DNA of 64,000 nt from Gnetum montanum (Eukaryota; Streptophyta; Gnetopsida; Gnetales; Gnetaceae), in NCBI GenBank assembly GCA_015680685.1, contig MNCI01024031.1, positions 428,327-492,326 on the forward strand, written 5' to 3'. A program made the position numbers and the translations under genes. The notes under the pieces were generated by a model, which made no database searches, was not told where the DNA came from, and was given only the letters and a program-made list of their open reading frames with translations. Each line of letters begins with the position of its first letter. Position 1 is the stretch's first letter. Of the stretch, positions 45,229 to 56,296 are shown piece after piece.

Positions 45229-45846
45229 TTGGCATCCGAAGAGGCTGAAGCCGCCGCAGTTTCCGTTTCCGGCGGCTACGACTGTGGCGGAGACGTCAGA
45301 GGCAGAGGCAGCGGCATTTTGCGCAACTTGCTGGGCCATGGAAGCGTCCGTGCTTCCATGGCCGTCTGCGTGGAGGCCACGCCCAGTTCTTTTGCTGCTG
45401 CTGCTGCACTGCGGGACTTGGCGCGAGCGCCTGCGTCGCTGGCCCCTCACCGGGCGTTTTCAAGTCTCCCGCCATTTGTGAGAAAGCCAAGGGCACGGAA
45501 CAGAAGGAAGAAAAGAGAATCTGGAAATGGACTCCCCTTCCCTTCCCTTCCCTTGCCTTGCTTTTCTCCGTCTTGGCAAGCAGGCAGCACGCATGCACAT
45601 ATATATACAGCATTGCGGTCCTGCATGCATGCCTCTCTCTCTCTGCCTTGCTTCGCTGGATTAAACTATTTTGAGAGTGCCAGCATCCAGGCAGCCAGCT
45701 CCACCACCCACATTCGCCTTGGAATGACAATATGCCTTCAACACAAAGATTCGGTCTGCATGAATATATTGGAATCAAAAGATTTGGTCTGGTTGCCATC
45801 TTTTGCAGCTAAGATGTCGGCTCGCGGATCGCTAAATTGCAATTAA
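45229..45846 (+). CDS. Gene-like ORF, unrecognised, better copy of the duplicated segment
   Basis: 205-codon open frame in CpG-rich DNA directly after the inverted repeat. The N-terminal part is Ala/Gly-rich (MASEEAEAAAVSVSGGYD). The middle (ILRNLLGHGSVRASMAVCVE, SLPPFVRKPRARNRRKKRES) matches the decayed copy at 37157-36840, and the C-terminal part matches 36800-36447. No domain is recognised. Because the matching continues in different frames between the copies, and includes CT-rich, UTR-like sequence, the whole ORF may not be coding. It could be the first exon and promoter-proximal part of a low-copy gene. Confidence 0.35.
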   Translation: MASEEAEAAAVSVSGGYDCGGDVRGRGSGILRNLLGHGSVRASMAVCVEATPSSFAAAAALRDLARAPASLAPHRAFSSLPPFVRKPRARNRRKKRESGNGLPFPSLPLPCFSPSWQAGSTHAHIYTALRSCMHASLSLPCFAGLNYFESASIQAASSTTHIRLGMTICLQHKDSVCMNILESKDLVWLPSFAAKMSARGSLNCN

Positions 45847-47489
45847 ATTTAACTTGAACAAATAAATCTAAAAATCCCACGTCAATCATTTGTTCATTTT
45901 TAAAATTTCGAAAAAAATATGGAAAATTCCATCCCAACAACCATTATCGATTCAACATCTATAACATGCAGAATCCAACCCTGGGGAAGGTACCTCTGCC
46001 AATTGACGGGTAGCAATGTGACCCTCTTTGCCCCATGAATGCACAGGGCTAAGGAACGCAGCAAATACCACTGCAACAACTACAATCCCAAAAAAGGGCC
46101 CTAAATTTTCCACCACCTCCATCCTCACGCCTCAAGAAAAGAGGGTGAGAAGAAAATTTATAACAGTTGCAGGCCCTTGCTGTGCTAGGAATGGATGAAC
46201 TCCACTACTGAATGAAGCAGCATGTGATTTAGCACAGGACATGGCCGTCCATTTCCTGGTCATGCCCATGTGGATAATAAAATAAACAGCTGCCGATGAT
46301 AGAGGCTTGAGAGCGTCACTGGTACACTACTTGCGGCAACCGAGAGCCGCATCTACTGTACCAAATCAAACAAATCGGGGGAATAGAGTTTTACAAGAAA
46401 AGGAAATAAAGGTAGGCAACAGATTTTTGTGATCGAATTAAGAAGCCTGCCTCAGGAGGGCATGATTTCATGGCTGAAGATTACTGTTAATCTATGCATT
46501 ATCTATATGTTCATGCGAAAGGCATGTTACTAAATCAAATCTTCCATTCCTTAAAGATAGATATAACTGAAAGTCTTAAACTGGGAATCGGGCTTATTTG
46601 TCATTGACACGGCGGCGCCATTGGCGTTTGTAATGGGAGATGGAGTTGCTAAAACGCTACTGATACTAACGCTGTCATGGAAAGTCTGGTCCAGAGTTGG
46701 ACAAAGAAACAACGATTGTTAGCTGCTGAGTCGGCTATTAAGAGAAAAAGCCTGTAGAATTTTTTTATTAAATTTTTTTACTTAATCTTTGTTGGAAACC
46801 ATGGGTTTACAGAAAGAAGAACCAAAGTGGGGACCAATAGAGTGGGTCTGTACATGCCACCTTTCATGTTTTTCTCATGTTGGTCTAATCGTGGGCCATG
46901 GATGATAAAAGTACATTTATTGGTGGAGATACAAATACAATATGTTTTGTCTTACATAATTAATAACATTACCGATGCCCTTTATTGATAGCGAGGGAAA
47001 AAAATTCAAAAGCACCTCATTTTGGCTATTGTTCATTTTGGGCGTTGGATTCCAAATATATATATATATTAAAAATAAAAATTCAGAGTATAAAAGCATA
47101 ATTAATAAAAGGGAAGGCCTAATGGTTTTAGGGATGCTTTTCCATGTTTCCATCCGTATAACCAATATTGAAAAACCTTTCCCTTAAGGTAGGAAATCAA
47201 ACATTATATGAAAAGATTAACATTTGGTGGATGGGGAGGAAGCCCCATTGCAATAGTACATTTTGCATGCTACATAGCACAATTATAAACTAAACCAAAC
47301 ACTAAAATGTGAATTCAACCCACAATCTCTTAATTAAGAAATAAGTATCTTGATCACTATGTTACATTCTTAAGTGCAAGGTTGCAAGTTATATATATTT
47401 GTATAGTGGATATACTTTTATGTTGGGGTTCTTCATGTATGTAAATCATCTTGGAAATGATGAATGGACTTGAAAGGAAACACATAGTA
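45847..47489. other. Low-copy spacer, no gene recognised
   Basis: 45850-46750 has moderate GC and some CpG and may include regulatory or exon relics of a gene linked to 45229. No frame above about 80 codons is convincing. After 46750 the sequence is AT-rich. Confidence 0.4.
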
Positions 47490-47572
47490 TATAACTCAGT
47501 ACTACCTAGTAGAATTGAACCTATGACCTAGGGTTAGGCCAAAGCTCCTACCACTAGGCTAACATGTAGTAT
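47490..47572 (-). mobile_element. SINE-like copy, partial
   Basis: The reverse complement has GTTAGCCTAGTGGTAGGAGC (box A-like), then a CTAGGTCATAGGTTCAATTC stretch (box B-like), and TAGGTAGTACTGAGTTATA. Matches the family head. Confidence 0.6.
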
Positions 47573-48449
47573 TTCACAAGGAATGCTTTTGAACTATTAC
47601 ATAGCAATGATAAGGTATCACTAATATTGAGCACAAGTTGTAGCTTATCTAATTGGCTTACATGTTTTACACCTTGAAGGTACTTGTTCAAAAGTCAATA
47701 CCAACACCTTGCATGCTAGCTTTGATGCATGCTTTTAGCATATATAATGCAATCAAGTATTCTCTCAAAAGAAAAAATCACATCACTCAACTTACATGAT
47801 TTTTTTCTTAGCCCATGTTTAAAATTCATTCATCAACCTTCTTCAAGGGGCCATTCCTCCAAAGGATTATTTGCATCATTGTGGCATTATTAAAAATGAT
47901 AGTTAGACATTTTTCCAACAAGAACCGAAACTACTAATTATCTCTTCATTTCCTAAGCTACGAGTGTGTTAATATATTTAGCAATTTTATCAAATCCAGA
48001 TTGATCATATCTCTTCATTTCCTACGCTACGAGTTTGCTTAATATATTTAACAATATTATCAAACCCAAACTCATTGAGTGTGCTAACAGAGACACTTAC
48101 AGGTTGTCAATCTAATTGGGAAACTCTTCAATGCTTTATCCTCTATCTATGATTGTTTAAAAGGGTATGGAGCATACTCCCTATTTGTATTTAATATAAA
48201 ATTTAGTATTAAGAAAACCAATACATTTTTATTCACAAAATTCAATGACTTCAAACTATCTAGTCATCTCATCTTTTGAAGGGTTTTGATACAATTTATA
48301 AGGGTCTTAATTTGGATTCATGCAAATCCTTGAAGATGTAAAGAATGCTTTTATCTTAGCAACGATGATAAATTAAATATGATTTGCTTTTATGTAACTC
48401 ATCTCTCTCTCTCTCTCAAAAAAGAAAAAAAGAAAAAAAAGAAAAAAAG
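47573..48449. other. AT-rich spacer, no gene seen
   Basis: No supported feature. Near-duplicate words around CATTTCCTAAGCTACGAGTG (47948 and 48015) suggest a short local duplication. Confidence 0.45.
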
Positions 48450-48540
48450 GTATAGCTGTCAAGCTCTTGATTTGGAAACTCTAGGTTACTTGTTTGATTT
48501 TGGTAGGTAACACTAAGTTAAGTTTTATAAAATTTTTTTT
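48450..48540 (+). mobile_element. SINE-like copy, 5'-truncated
   Basis: GTCAAGCTCTTGATTTGGAA, then ACTCTAGGTTACTTGTTTGA and TTTTGGTAGGTAACACTAAG follow the family body. Preceded by a poly-A/G run. Confidence 0.5.
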
Positions 48541-49410
48541 TTAGTTACATAGTCAATCCTCATCAAACTAATATATTTAAAACCTATATCTTTCTATGCT
48601 CTATAAAAATTTAGTCTACCATTCTTGTACAATGTGTTTAAATAGATAATTGTAATCGATAAAATAACCAATTTCAAAAGGAGAAATTTTATAATAGATA
48701 GAAAAATGCTTTATTAGAATTTGCAACTTTGCAAGGTATAAAGCATAAAACTTGTTCATTTTTCAATTGCTTACTTATCTATTACTAGTTACCAATGATG
48801 ACACTTTCATGTACTTCTCAAGCACTATAAAATGGCAAAAAGAGTTTTGATCAAAATTTTGGGTTAGACTCTTTATATTCAAAATTTTGAATGGAAACAT
48901 GGCAGCATGAAAAGCTTTAGGTGGGATCCTTAAGTGGAATTTTTTCTTTATAAAAATGTAAGAAAAATAGTATACAACAACATAAAAATTTAGAGTAGAT
49001 TTTTCAAATTTTAAATAACTGTTTGGAAATAAGAGCAACCAAAATTAAAATTGAAAGAATATTTTAAGCAAAAGTCACAACCAAGAGTTTTAAAAAAATT
49101 TAGAAGTATGTGTGAGAATTTTGAAAAATTTTAATAACAATTTTGAATAAGTAATATACTTAACAAAAAACTTTTGGTAGTTTTTGAAAGAAAATTTAAT
49201 TTAAAATAATATAGACATTAGGTAGAGATGTTATAGCAAAAATTGAGTTTCATTAAGTTTTAGTGTCTAGTATGATCTTGGGAAGGCTAAGGAGATTTGC
49301 AATGGATCTAGCTTTGTCAATTAAGGTATATTGAATTTCTTTCCTTTTCAACATTTAACTAAAAACTATAATACCTAGAGGATTAAGCAAAAAACAAATA
49401 AAGTTAAAAT
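48541..49410. other. AT-rich spacer, no gene seen
   Basis: No supported coding frame or repeat match. Confidence 0.45.
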
Positions 49411-49550
49411 AGATATTTGGTAAGACTTTTGATTTGAAAGCTTCAAATCATGATTCTAGTAGGCAATCCTGAATTATAAAGTTCTAATTAGATAATTAAA
49501 CTTAGGATGTACTTATATTACAATAATTTCAATGTTCCAACATCCTCCAA
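49411..49550 (+). mobile_element. SINE-like copy, 5'-truncated
   Basis: GGTAAGACTTTTGATTTGAA, then AAATCATGATTCTAGTAGGC and AATTATAAAGTTCTAATTAG, ending in the ATTTCAATGTTCCAACATCC tail shared with the copy at 50525. Confidence 0.6.
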
Positions 49551-49715
49551 AATAGATGTTTGAGCAGGCTATGGTAGATTAAGATAGCTTTTAGTTTCAA
49601 GACTATTGGGTTCTTTAGTGTGAGAAAAGAATTTAAAATATTGGTTTTTAATTTTAAACATTGGAAAGCATTGCAAATTAATTATTATCAAAATTTTTGG
49701 TATGAAATACTTAAC

Positions 49716-49868
49716 AATGAGATGTTACCCTAGTGGTAAGATACTTGATTTGGAAGCTCTAGTCATGAGTTCAATTTTCTACGGGGAATGTTGAGTAATA
49801 TAAAGTTCTACTTGGACTATATATATTAAGGCGTACCAATGTTTCACTTATTTCAAGTTGAAACCCTG
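49716..49868 (+). mobile_element. SINE-like copy, forward arm of an inverted pair
   Basis: CAATGAGATGTTACCCTAGT begins the copy. Box A-like GTTACCCTAGTGGTAAG is at 49724-49740 and box B-like GAGTTCAATTTTC at about 49768-49780. The body TATAAAGTTCTACTTGGACT and tail TTTCACTTATTTCAAGTTG follow. The tRNA-like box spacing supports a Pol III-derived SINE. Confidence 0.65.
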
Positions 49869-49871
49869 AAA

Positions 49872-49991
49872 TAATTGTAATATACCCCAAGATATATAGT
49901 TCAATTAAAACTTTATAATTTAGCATTGCCTACTAGAATTAAGCCCATGACTTAAGCTTTCAAATCAACCTCTAGGCTAACACCTCATTGT
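49872..49991 (-). mobile_element. SINE-like copy, reverse arm of the inverted pair
   Basis: The reverse complement begins CAATGAGGTGTTAGCCTAGA and continues GTCATGGGCTTAATTCTAGT and TTATAAAGTTTTAATTGAAC. It is head-on with the copy at 49716, tails facing each other. Confidence 0.65.
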
Positions 49992-50520
49992 TCAAGAGTC
50001 TATGAGCATGGTAAACATGTAGGTTTAAACTATGATACCAAGTAATTGGTTGGCCATGAAAATTCATCACTCAATTCTTCATCTTCCTTAATAAGTTACC
50101 CCATTCAAAGATCCATAGGATATATTGGACACATATTACATTTGATACTAACTCAACAAAGTGGTCAACTAACACTGGATGCAACACAAAGAAAAGATTA
50201 TATAAAATTTTTGATGTAATATTATATTTTTTTCAAATGTTCAATCTAAGAGTAGGTAAGAAAAATGTGATGATAATCCTCAAGATAGCCTACATATGCA
50301 TTATTCTCTAGGAAGTTACATCTATCTTCCACTTTCTATCCTAAGATGATGTGAACTCAAATAATGCCTGCTGATGAAAGTGCAACATCTCATCAGGAGT
50401 ATAGTTAACAAATAGTAAACTTCTAAATTGAACTAGATATCTTTTATATCTTCAAAATAATTTTTTTGTCTTCTACATTTGACGATAATTTTGTTAGAAC
50501 TCATTATTGTAGCAAGTTAT
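49992..50520. other. AT-rich spacer, no gene seen
   Basis: No supported feature. Confidence 0.45.
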
Positions 50521-50524
50521 GAAT

Positions 50525-50658
50525 AAGATGTTAGCATAGTGGTATGGGTCTTGGCCTGGTAACCTAAGTCAAAGGTTTGATTCTATAGCATTCAGGTATA
50601 AACTTTAATAAATCTTGAGGTGTACCTATGTTTCACTTATTTTAAGTTCCAACATCCT
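50525..50658 (+). mobile_element. SINE-like copy with clear tRNA-like boxes
   Basis: Box A-like TTAGCATAGTGGT at 50531-50543 and box B-like GGTTTGATTCT at 50574-50584, with TTGGCCTGGTAACCTAAGTC between them. The tail TTGAGGTGTACCTATGTTTC is shared with the other copies. It lacks a tRNA acceptor stem, so it is not a tRNA gene. Confidence 0.65.
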
Positions 50659-51050
50659 CAAAGTTATGAATGTGCTTTAGATTACTTTGTATCTCCTCCA
50701 ACGAGATATCACAAAATTTTAACCATTATATTCTTTTAAAATATCAATTTTATTCTTTGATGTCTTTAAGAATTACTTTAGAAATATTGATTTGTTTTGT
50801 TTTTTATTAGTTTTTTGTATTGTAACCAATAAATTAACAAATGGCTTCTATTTTTTGAGGAAGCAAATTACACTGTAACATAAGCATGAAATAAGATGTT
50901 TATTCTTTCACTTGTAATTTAATAAATAAATCTATCTTTTGTACTTTTTCAATGGCCTTCCAATTTTTAACACTAAGACATTGTTCCCCAATTATACATA
51001 CATACACAACAATAAGATATTTAAAGAGCTCCTACCTTTCCAAAAATCCG
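50659..51050. other. AT-rich spacer
   Basis: No supported feature, although the right end may include more of the LINE remnant. Confidence 0.4.
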
Positions 51051-51206
51051 TATTTTTTATGGCATCTTATTTATCAAGGTCTTCGTATTGGCACTCATAT
51101 TAAACATATGAGAATTGCTTCTCCTTAATGTCCTCTTTGTAAAACTAAAGACTCTTTTTTTCATGTTTTTGTTGAGTGTCTTGTTACACAACATGCTTGG
51201 AAATGA
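51051..51206 (+). pseudogene. LINE remnant: zinc-binding (zf-RVT) domain after RT
   Basis: The frame from 51051 gives YFLWHLIYQGLRIGTHIKHM, then after one stop (CAA-to-TAA type) CPLCKTKDSFFHVFVECLVT and QHAWK. This matches the plant L1-type zf-RVT pattern: F-W-x2-L...P...G-T, C-P-x-C, then S-x-x-H-x-F-x-E-C and W. Only about 52 codons remain. The rest of the LINE is not recognisable around it. In LINEs the domain follows RT and binds nucleic acid. Confidence 0.75.
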
Positions 51207-52208
51207 ACATCCAAAATTTGTAATAACTTTTAAACAACCAATGAAATAATTCTTAAGATGGGGTGTTAGAACTCCAAAATAATTATAATATAGATGATGA
51301 AGCATTGTTTGCTAAATATAAAAAATTTTAATGAATATTATATTAATCAACTAAGATGTTGCATCTACGATGTCACATCTACTATATCATAGGCTAAGAT
51401 GTTGTGTCATAAACACGATGTTACAAGTACAATAAATGCCTATAAATACAAGTCACCTATTGTGGTTATGGTACCTTTTGATCAATCTAGTACCTAGACT
51501 TTGTCAATTTTCTTTCTTTAAGTTAGAAATAGTTGTGAGTGCCCTCGATGTGATGATTAATAGTTGTACACATCTTTAGTTAAGTGTAGTGTACCTAGAT
51601 GCTCTTCATGTCTAAAAGTAAAGATTGAGGTTATTCTTCGTCATTGTAGCATATCATTTAGACTAGATTTACATCTCCATTATCAATTACATTTATAATA
51701 TCATTTACATTTTCCTTGTCATTTACTTTTACAGTGTCTATTAAATATTTGGTAAAACAAGTACAACCAATTTCAAGCACAAAAATAGAACTATCTTGTA
51801 ACCCAGTAGTGGCTTAGCTTGATTTGTTTAGTAGTAAGTTACTTGGTAATCCCAGTGATCATTATATTAGCCCAAGGGATGTCTGGTAAGTTGAGAACAT
51901 ACACTTATTGCCATAGACTAGTTTAGCATTCTATTTTCATTATTCCTAGTTCATAGAATTTATATTCATTTCACCATGTTTCACTTTAGCACATTGAGAG
52001 TCATTCAACATTAATTGATCATATACCTTACCAAGAGTGAGACCATACATCATGATTTCTAATAACTCTAGCAAGAAGATAATGATCGCGTACTCACTAT
52101 CAATAAGCTAGTATACAATATTTTCCTATCCATGGGTTACAATCTTATGACTTGCGTATGCTTGTAACTTTTATAGTTTGGCATTGGAAATACTTGTTAC
52201 TAATTAAT
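51207..52208. other. AT-rich spacer, no gene seen
   Basis: No supported coding region. 51350-51470 has repeated AAGATGTTG/ACATCTAC words. Some of the stretch could be decayed LTR but no termini were found. Confidence 0.4.
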
Positions 52209-52332
52209 ATGTACACCCTAAGATATATAGTCTAATTAAAACTCTATAACTGAGCCTTACCTATTAGAATTGAATCCATGACTTAGAGCTTTCAAATTAA
52301 AAGTCTTACTACTAGGCTAACACTTCATTGTT
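52209..52332 (-). mobile_element. SINE-like copy
   Basis: The reverse complement begins CAATGAAGTGTTAGCCTAGT. It continues AGTAAGACTTTTAATTTGAA, then GTCATGGATTCAATTCTAAT, then TTATAGAGTTTTAATTAGAC, and ends CTTAGGGTGTAC. Full-length by comparison with the copy at 49872. Confidence 0.65.
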
Positions 52333-52617
52333 TTAATGAAATCATTCTTAGTGATCAACCTGCTTTGTCTACTTCCTTTCTTTAGATTTGAATGTGTCTT
52401 TGACTACTTGTTCTTTACTCTATTTGGAAGCTTTAATGTATAACTATTTTCCAATGACAAGAGCATAACTTTGACCTCTCTTCAAGAGTTAGATATTAGA
52501 TTCTTAAAATATTACTTTTCAACCACCACTTTAAGCAAAAAAGCTCCCATTAAAAGCTAAATAATTAATTTATTTTCTATATTATTAATTTATTTTTTTG
52601 TTGAATGCTTAAAGATA
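52333..52617. other. AT-rich spacer
   Basis: No feature seen. 52618-52622 is GGAAG, the left target duplication of the next element. Confidence 0.5.
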
Positions 52618-52622
52618 GGAAG

Positions 52623-53484
52623 TGATGAGTGGCGAGGTACCCCTACACTCAACCATACGAATACGAGTGTAACACGCATGATCCGGTCAAACTCCGTAGA
52701 CTAAGTGCCCACATGCCTCATGGAACACTTAGGGTTAATCATTCGTTGTCTTCCTAGACTTACTTGTAGTTGTCATGGTGTATGGCTAAGTAAGTCTGAG
52801 GTATATGATTTTTATGTATTTTTATGTTTTATGTCTCCTATGCTAACAAGGTGAAGGGGTGAGAAGAATAATTACTAACTCTAACTAATGAACTAAGTGT
52901 AAATTACCTAGCATCAGCATCCATTTCCACTTACCGTACACACCCTGAACCGATGCAACTATGGCTACCAAACGCTAGTCATTGCTGGGATCACCACGCG
53001 TAACGCATGTGCTCAAAGCAGTCGTACTGAGGCACTTAATTAGGAGAGAAGGGCTGAGAGAGAAAACAGTAAATAAAAAATAACAGATAATAAATGATAA
53101 TAAATAAAATCCTAATTATCCTATTCCATGCACTACAAGGTTTATCCAAGAAGTTCATCTTTATTGCCGTACACAAACTTGTGTTCAGGTACAATGTTTG
53201 CTCGAATAAACATCCATTCACTTTAGGACTCCTACTATGGGCACATGGAAAATATTCTATCTTTGGAGTGATCAATCTGCTAGAGTTTCCCTACTGTCTA
53301 GCCTAGGATGATGAAACAGGGGAGAGCTACCTCTTATTTATAGATATGATGGTGCACTACGATATTGCGTACGCGATATCGCAGGGGACGATGTGATATC
53401 GCGTACGTGATATCACGGGGGATGCAATATCGCGACGGCCGCATGTACACGATATCGTGGCCCATGTGATATCACATCCTATCA
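52623..53484 (-). mobile_element. 3' LTR of the fourth element
   Basis: TGATGAGTGGC...TATCA, 862 bp. TATA box at 53335-53342. The U3 (53350-53484) has at least five CGATATCG-type palindromes. Polypurine tract ATGGGGATA at 53485-53493. Confidence 0.9.
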
Positions 53485-53493
53485 TATCCCCAT

Positions 53494-55510
53494 GACTAAA
53501 TGAAAACTCGTCCTTGAGTTCATTACAATAATATTGGAAAGGTATGGGATTATTCACTCAAAGGAAACTAATGGAGTGACATGTGAACGAATCATCATTA
53601 CAAGACACAACAAACTGGCGTTCATGACAACAAGGGTGAACACCTTATTACATTGACATTAGGCCTTATTTGGCGGCTGAGAAAGAGAGAGAGAGAAAGA
53701 AATGTTGCTACTTCCAATGCCAAGATTGCACCTTTTGTTGTCCATCCATAAGCACACCATCGATCTTACTCCTTGCATAGCGGCTTCAGTGCTGCTCCAT
53801 TCCAAGTGTTCTCTCTAGATCCAATCCATGGCTATATGAATGACATCTGCACACATAACATAGTCTTATATTAGTAAGGGTAAATAAATCATCATGTAAT
53901 TGATACCTTGCTTTGGTGTAAGTCCATTGGCTGAGTTGTGGTATGGCTGATACGGATCTGGAGATGTATTAATGGTGACTAACGAAGCTATAGGGGCTAG
54001 GAGAAAATCGAAAAAATTGGGCCCCATACCCCCATGACTAATCACGAACCTCCGGTAGTGTTAGAATGGAGAAAGAAAAGGAATAAAAAAGATAGATAAA
54101 AAGGGACAACTATGGCATCGATAAAATGGATGTCAAGAAGGAAATGAAAAAAATAAAATTAATTGCAAAAATGTTAAGGAAAAGAAGTTAACTGGTGCAC
54201 CAAATAGGAATGTTAGTGGGTCCTCCCCAAAGCAGGCTCATGCCATTAATGCCCTGACAAACCAACATTCGAAGAGTCCGTAGGCTCTAGGAATGTCATT
54301 TGGAACAAGAGCTAAAGTCTTAACCACAAGAATTTACCAAAAAGAAAACAATGCATCCACCAAAATATACACTAATGATACAACTAGGAATGAGGTGAAT
54401 AATGGAAGGGTGGAGAGAAGAGACTGGAATGGAATCCCAAGAACAAGGTGGTGTAAAACCCCTTGTGTGTTTCGTGATTAATGTGACTTGGCAAATCTCA
54501 TTCCAACTCCAGCCTCAAACCAACCACATCTGGTGACTTCACATCAATGCATTTGGCTAATCCATCCACTTGAGTAACAAGAATGCTTCCCTCAAGAGCC
54601 ACCATCATTCCAACAAAATGAATGAGGAGAGAATGGGAAGCGAGGAGGGCCTTAGTTAGAGGGAACATTTTTAGTTCCATAACTAGTGCTTGTAGCCCAA
54701 GGGATTATTTTGTCTAAGGGGTGTGCTTTGAATTCTCACTTTTTCTCTTTTCTTTTTCTTCTTTTTTTTTGTGTTTTTATGCATGAGAACCACACCATGC
54801 AAAGACTTCTTATTTTTATTGACTCAACTTTCGATAATTGGGTGACATTGGAATGGTGAGAAAACTCAAGAAGAAAACATCCAAGCACCCAAGAGAATGG
54901 TCAACACAAAAGCATCAAGTTCCCTTGAAGTCACACCCTTTTCAAACCTTGAGTCCTTCCTTAGTTTGAGAAATGCCCAGTCACTAGTTTGTTAAAGTTC
55001 TTATTAAGAAAGAGACTGTACATTTTCAAGTCAAGAGAGACCATAGAAATTGGTGGATGGATAGATGAACTGGACTCATTGCCTGCCATATCAAAAGAAC
55101 ATACCTTAGTATCAACATCATGACTTAAAGGTAAAAACCAAACATTAGCAATCAATGAAAAACAGTTCATACCATCGAGAAGAACACTTATTGGGTGACA
55201 AACTTACAAGGTGGTTAACACATACACAAACACACATAAAAAATTTGAAAAGTGTAATGATGTTGTAAAACAAAAACAAAAAAATTTAAGAAATTTGTAA
55301 AAAAGAAACAAGAAAAGTTAAAGAAATTTGTAAAAAAAAATGTGTAAGACAAAAATGTATAAAACAAAAACGTGGAAAACAAAAACATGTAAAAAAATGT
55401 GTAAGAAAAAAATGTGTAAAACAAAAACTAAAAATAATTGAGGGCCTCTAATGATTAGCATAGGTGGCCAACTCCCCCATGACTGAATGGAAAGGGAGAG
55501 GTCTAAAATA
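53494..55510 (-). mobile_element. 3' non-coding internal region of the fourth element
   Basis: Collinear with 4115-5990 and 8253-10190. A/T-rich short repeats at 55255-55425 (AAATTTGTAAAAA, AAAACAAAAACG-type) create spurious Phe/Tyr-rich frames on the minus strand. No real gene seen. Confidence 0.75.
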
Positions 55511-55810
55511 ATGAACAACTATTTAAATTTCTTAGAAGTGCCCAACTTCTTCCAACTAATGTTCTTAGATTAAGGGGTGGAAGTTGGCAACGCTCATATT
55601 CCAATGTGTCTATGCCTTCGTTGTTGGCATGAGTTTCCTTAGTTCATTTCATGCATATTGGTTTGCTCTTTCTAGTAGCTATCAACCACAGGGTGTCTAC
55701 TACTGGTGTGGTTGCTACATACAGGCACCTTTGAATTTGTGTTTCTTGGACACACCGATTACATGGAAGAGATGCTGAACATTCTTCCATGTCATCATCC
55801 TCTAGTCACT

Positions 55811-56170
55811 TTATGTAATGCATGGAACTTTCTTCTTCTCGATCTTTCCATAAATTTTTATCTTAGATATCTGCAAGGAAAGATCGTGGATGCCTAGGTA
55901 TGCATCTACTGTACTCAGCCATGGCCTTCCCATTATAATTGGGAAGTCCCCTTCATTGTTGTTGACTTCAATCACCAAGAAGTCAGCTAGGTAGGACCAA
56001 CCACACATAGTGGTAACAATTTCCTCCATCAATCCTAAGGGAATGGTAATGGACAGGTCTACCAGCTCTAGTTAGATGTTGCTCTTCTTAAGTTGGGGCA
56101 AGTTCCAAGCTTGATACATCTCTCATGAAATTAGGTTGACTCTGGAACCTGAGTTAAGAAGAGCCTTATG
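55811..56170 (-). pseudogene. Protease of the fourth element
   Basis: The minus strand gives KALLNSGSRVNLIS at the active site (about 56165-56120), so the catalytic Asp is Asn while Ser-Gly are kept. An open stretch at 56032-55811 follows, with EEIVTTMCGWSYLADFLVIE and a well-kept FPIIMGRPWLSTVDAYLGI. The ILGRP-like box is the best preserved of the Athila-like copies. Confidence 0.8.
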
Positions 56171-56296
56171 TGGTTCATTCCCAGTGACTTAGAGGTAGAT
56201 TAAGGGACTTCCAGGGTCAGTTAATTTCCTAGGAAGATGGCCTACCTTGATCCAGTTGGTTACGGTATGTGTTAACATAACCATATGCGTACAGCT

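Noticed and set aside
44269-45235. Several long overlapping ORFs on both strands, with Pro-Ile and Arg-Gly repeats
   Set aside because: They are the two arms of one inverted repeat read in all open frames of a GC-rich, stop-poor sequence. The same peptide appears on both strands. No start or composition favours one.
50525-50590. Possible tRNA gene (box A and box B)
   Set aside because: It lacks a closing acceptor stem and shares its 3' body with other dispersed copies, which fits a SINE.
53036-53306. 70-80 codon ORFs repeated at 59211-59481
   Set aside because: They are the same position in the two LTRs of the fourth element, preserved by LTR identity and not coding.
55215-55518. Phe/Tyr-rich membrane-like ORFs on the minus strand
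   Set aside because: They derive from A-rich low-complexity repeats in the non-coding 3' region.
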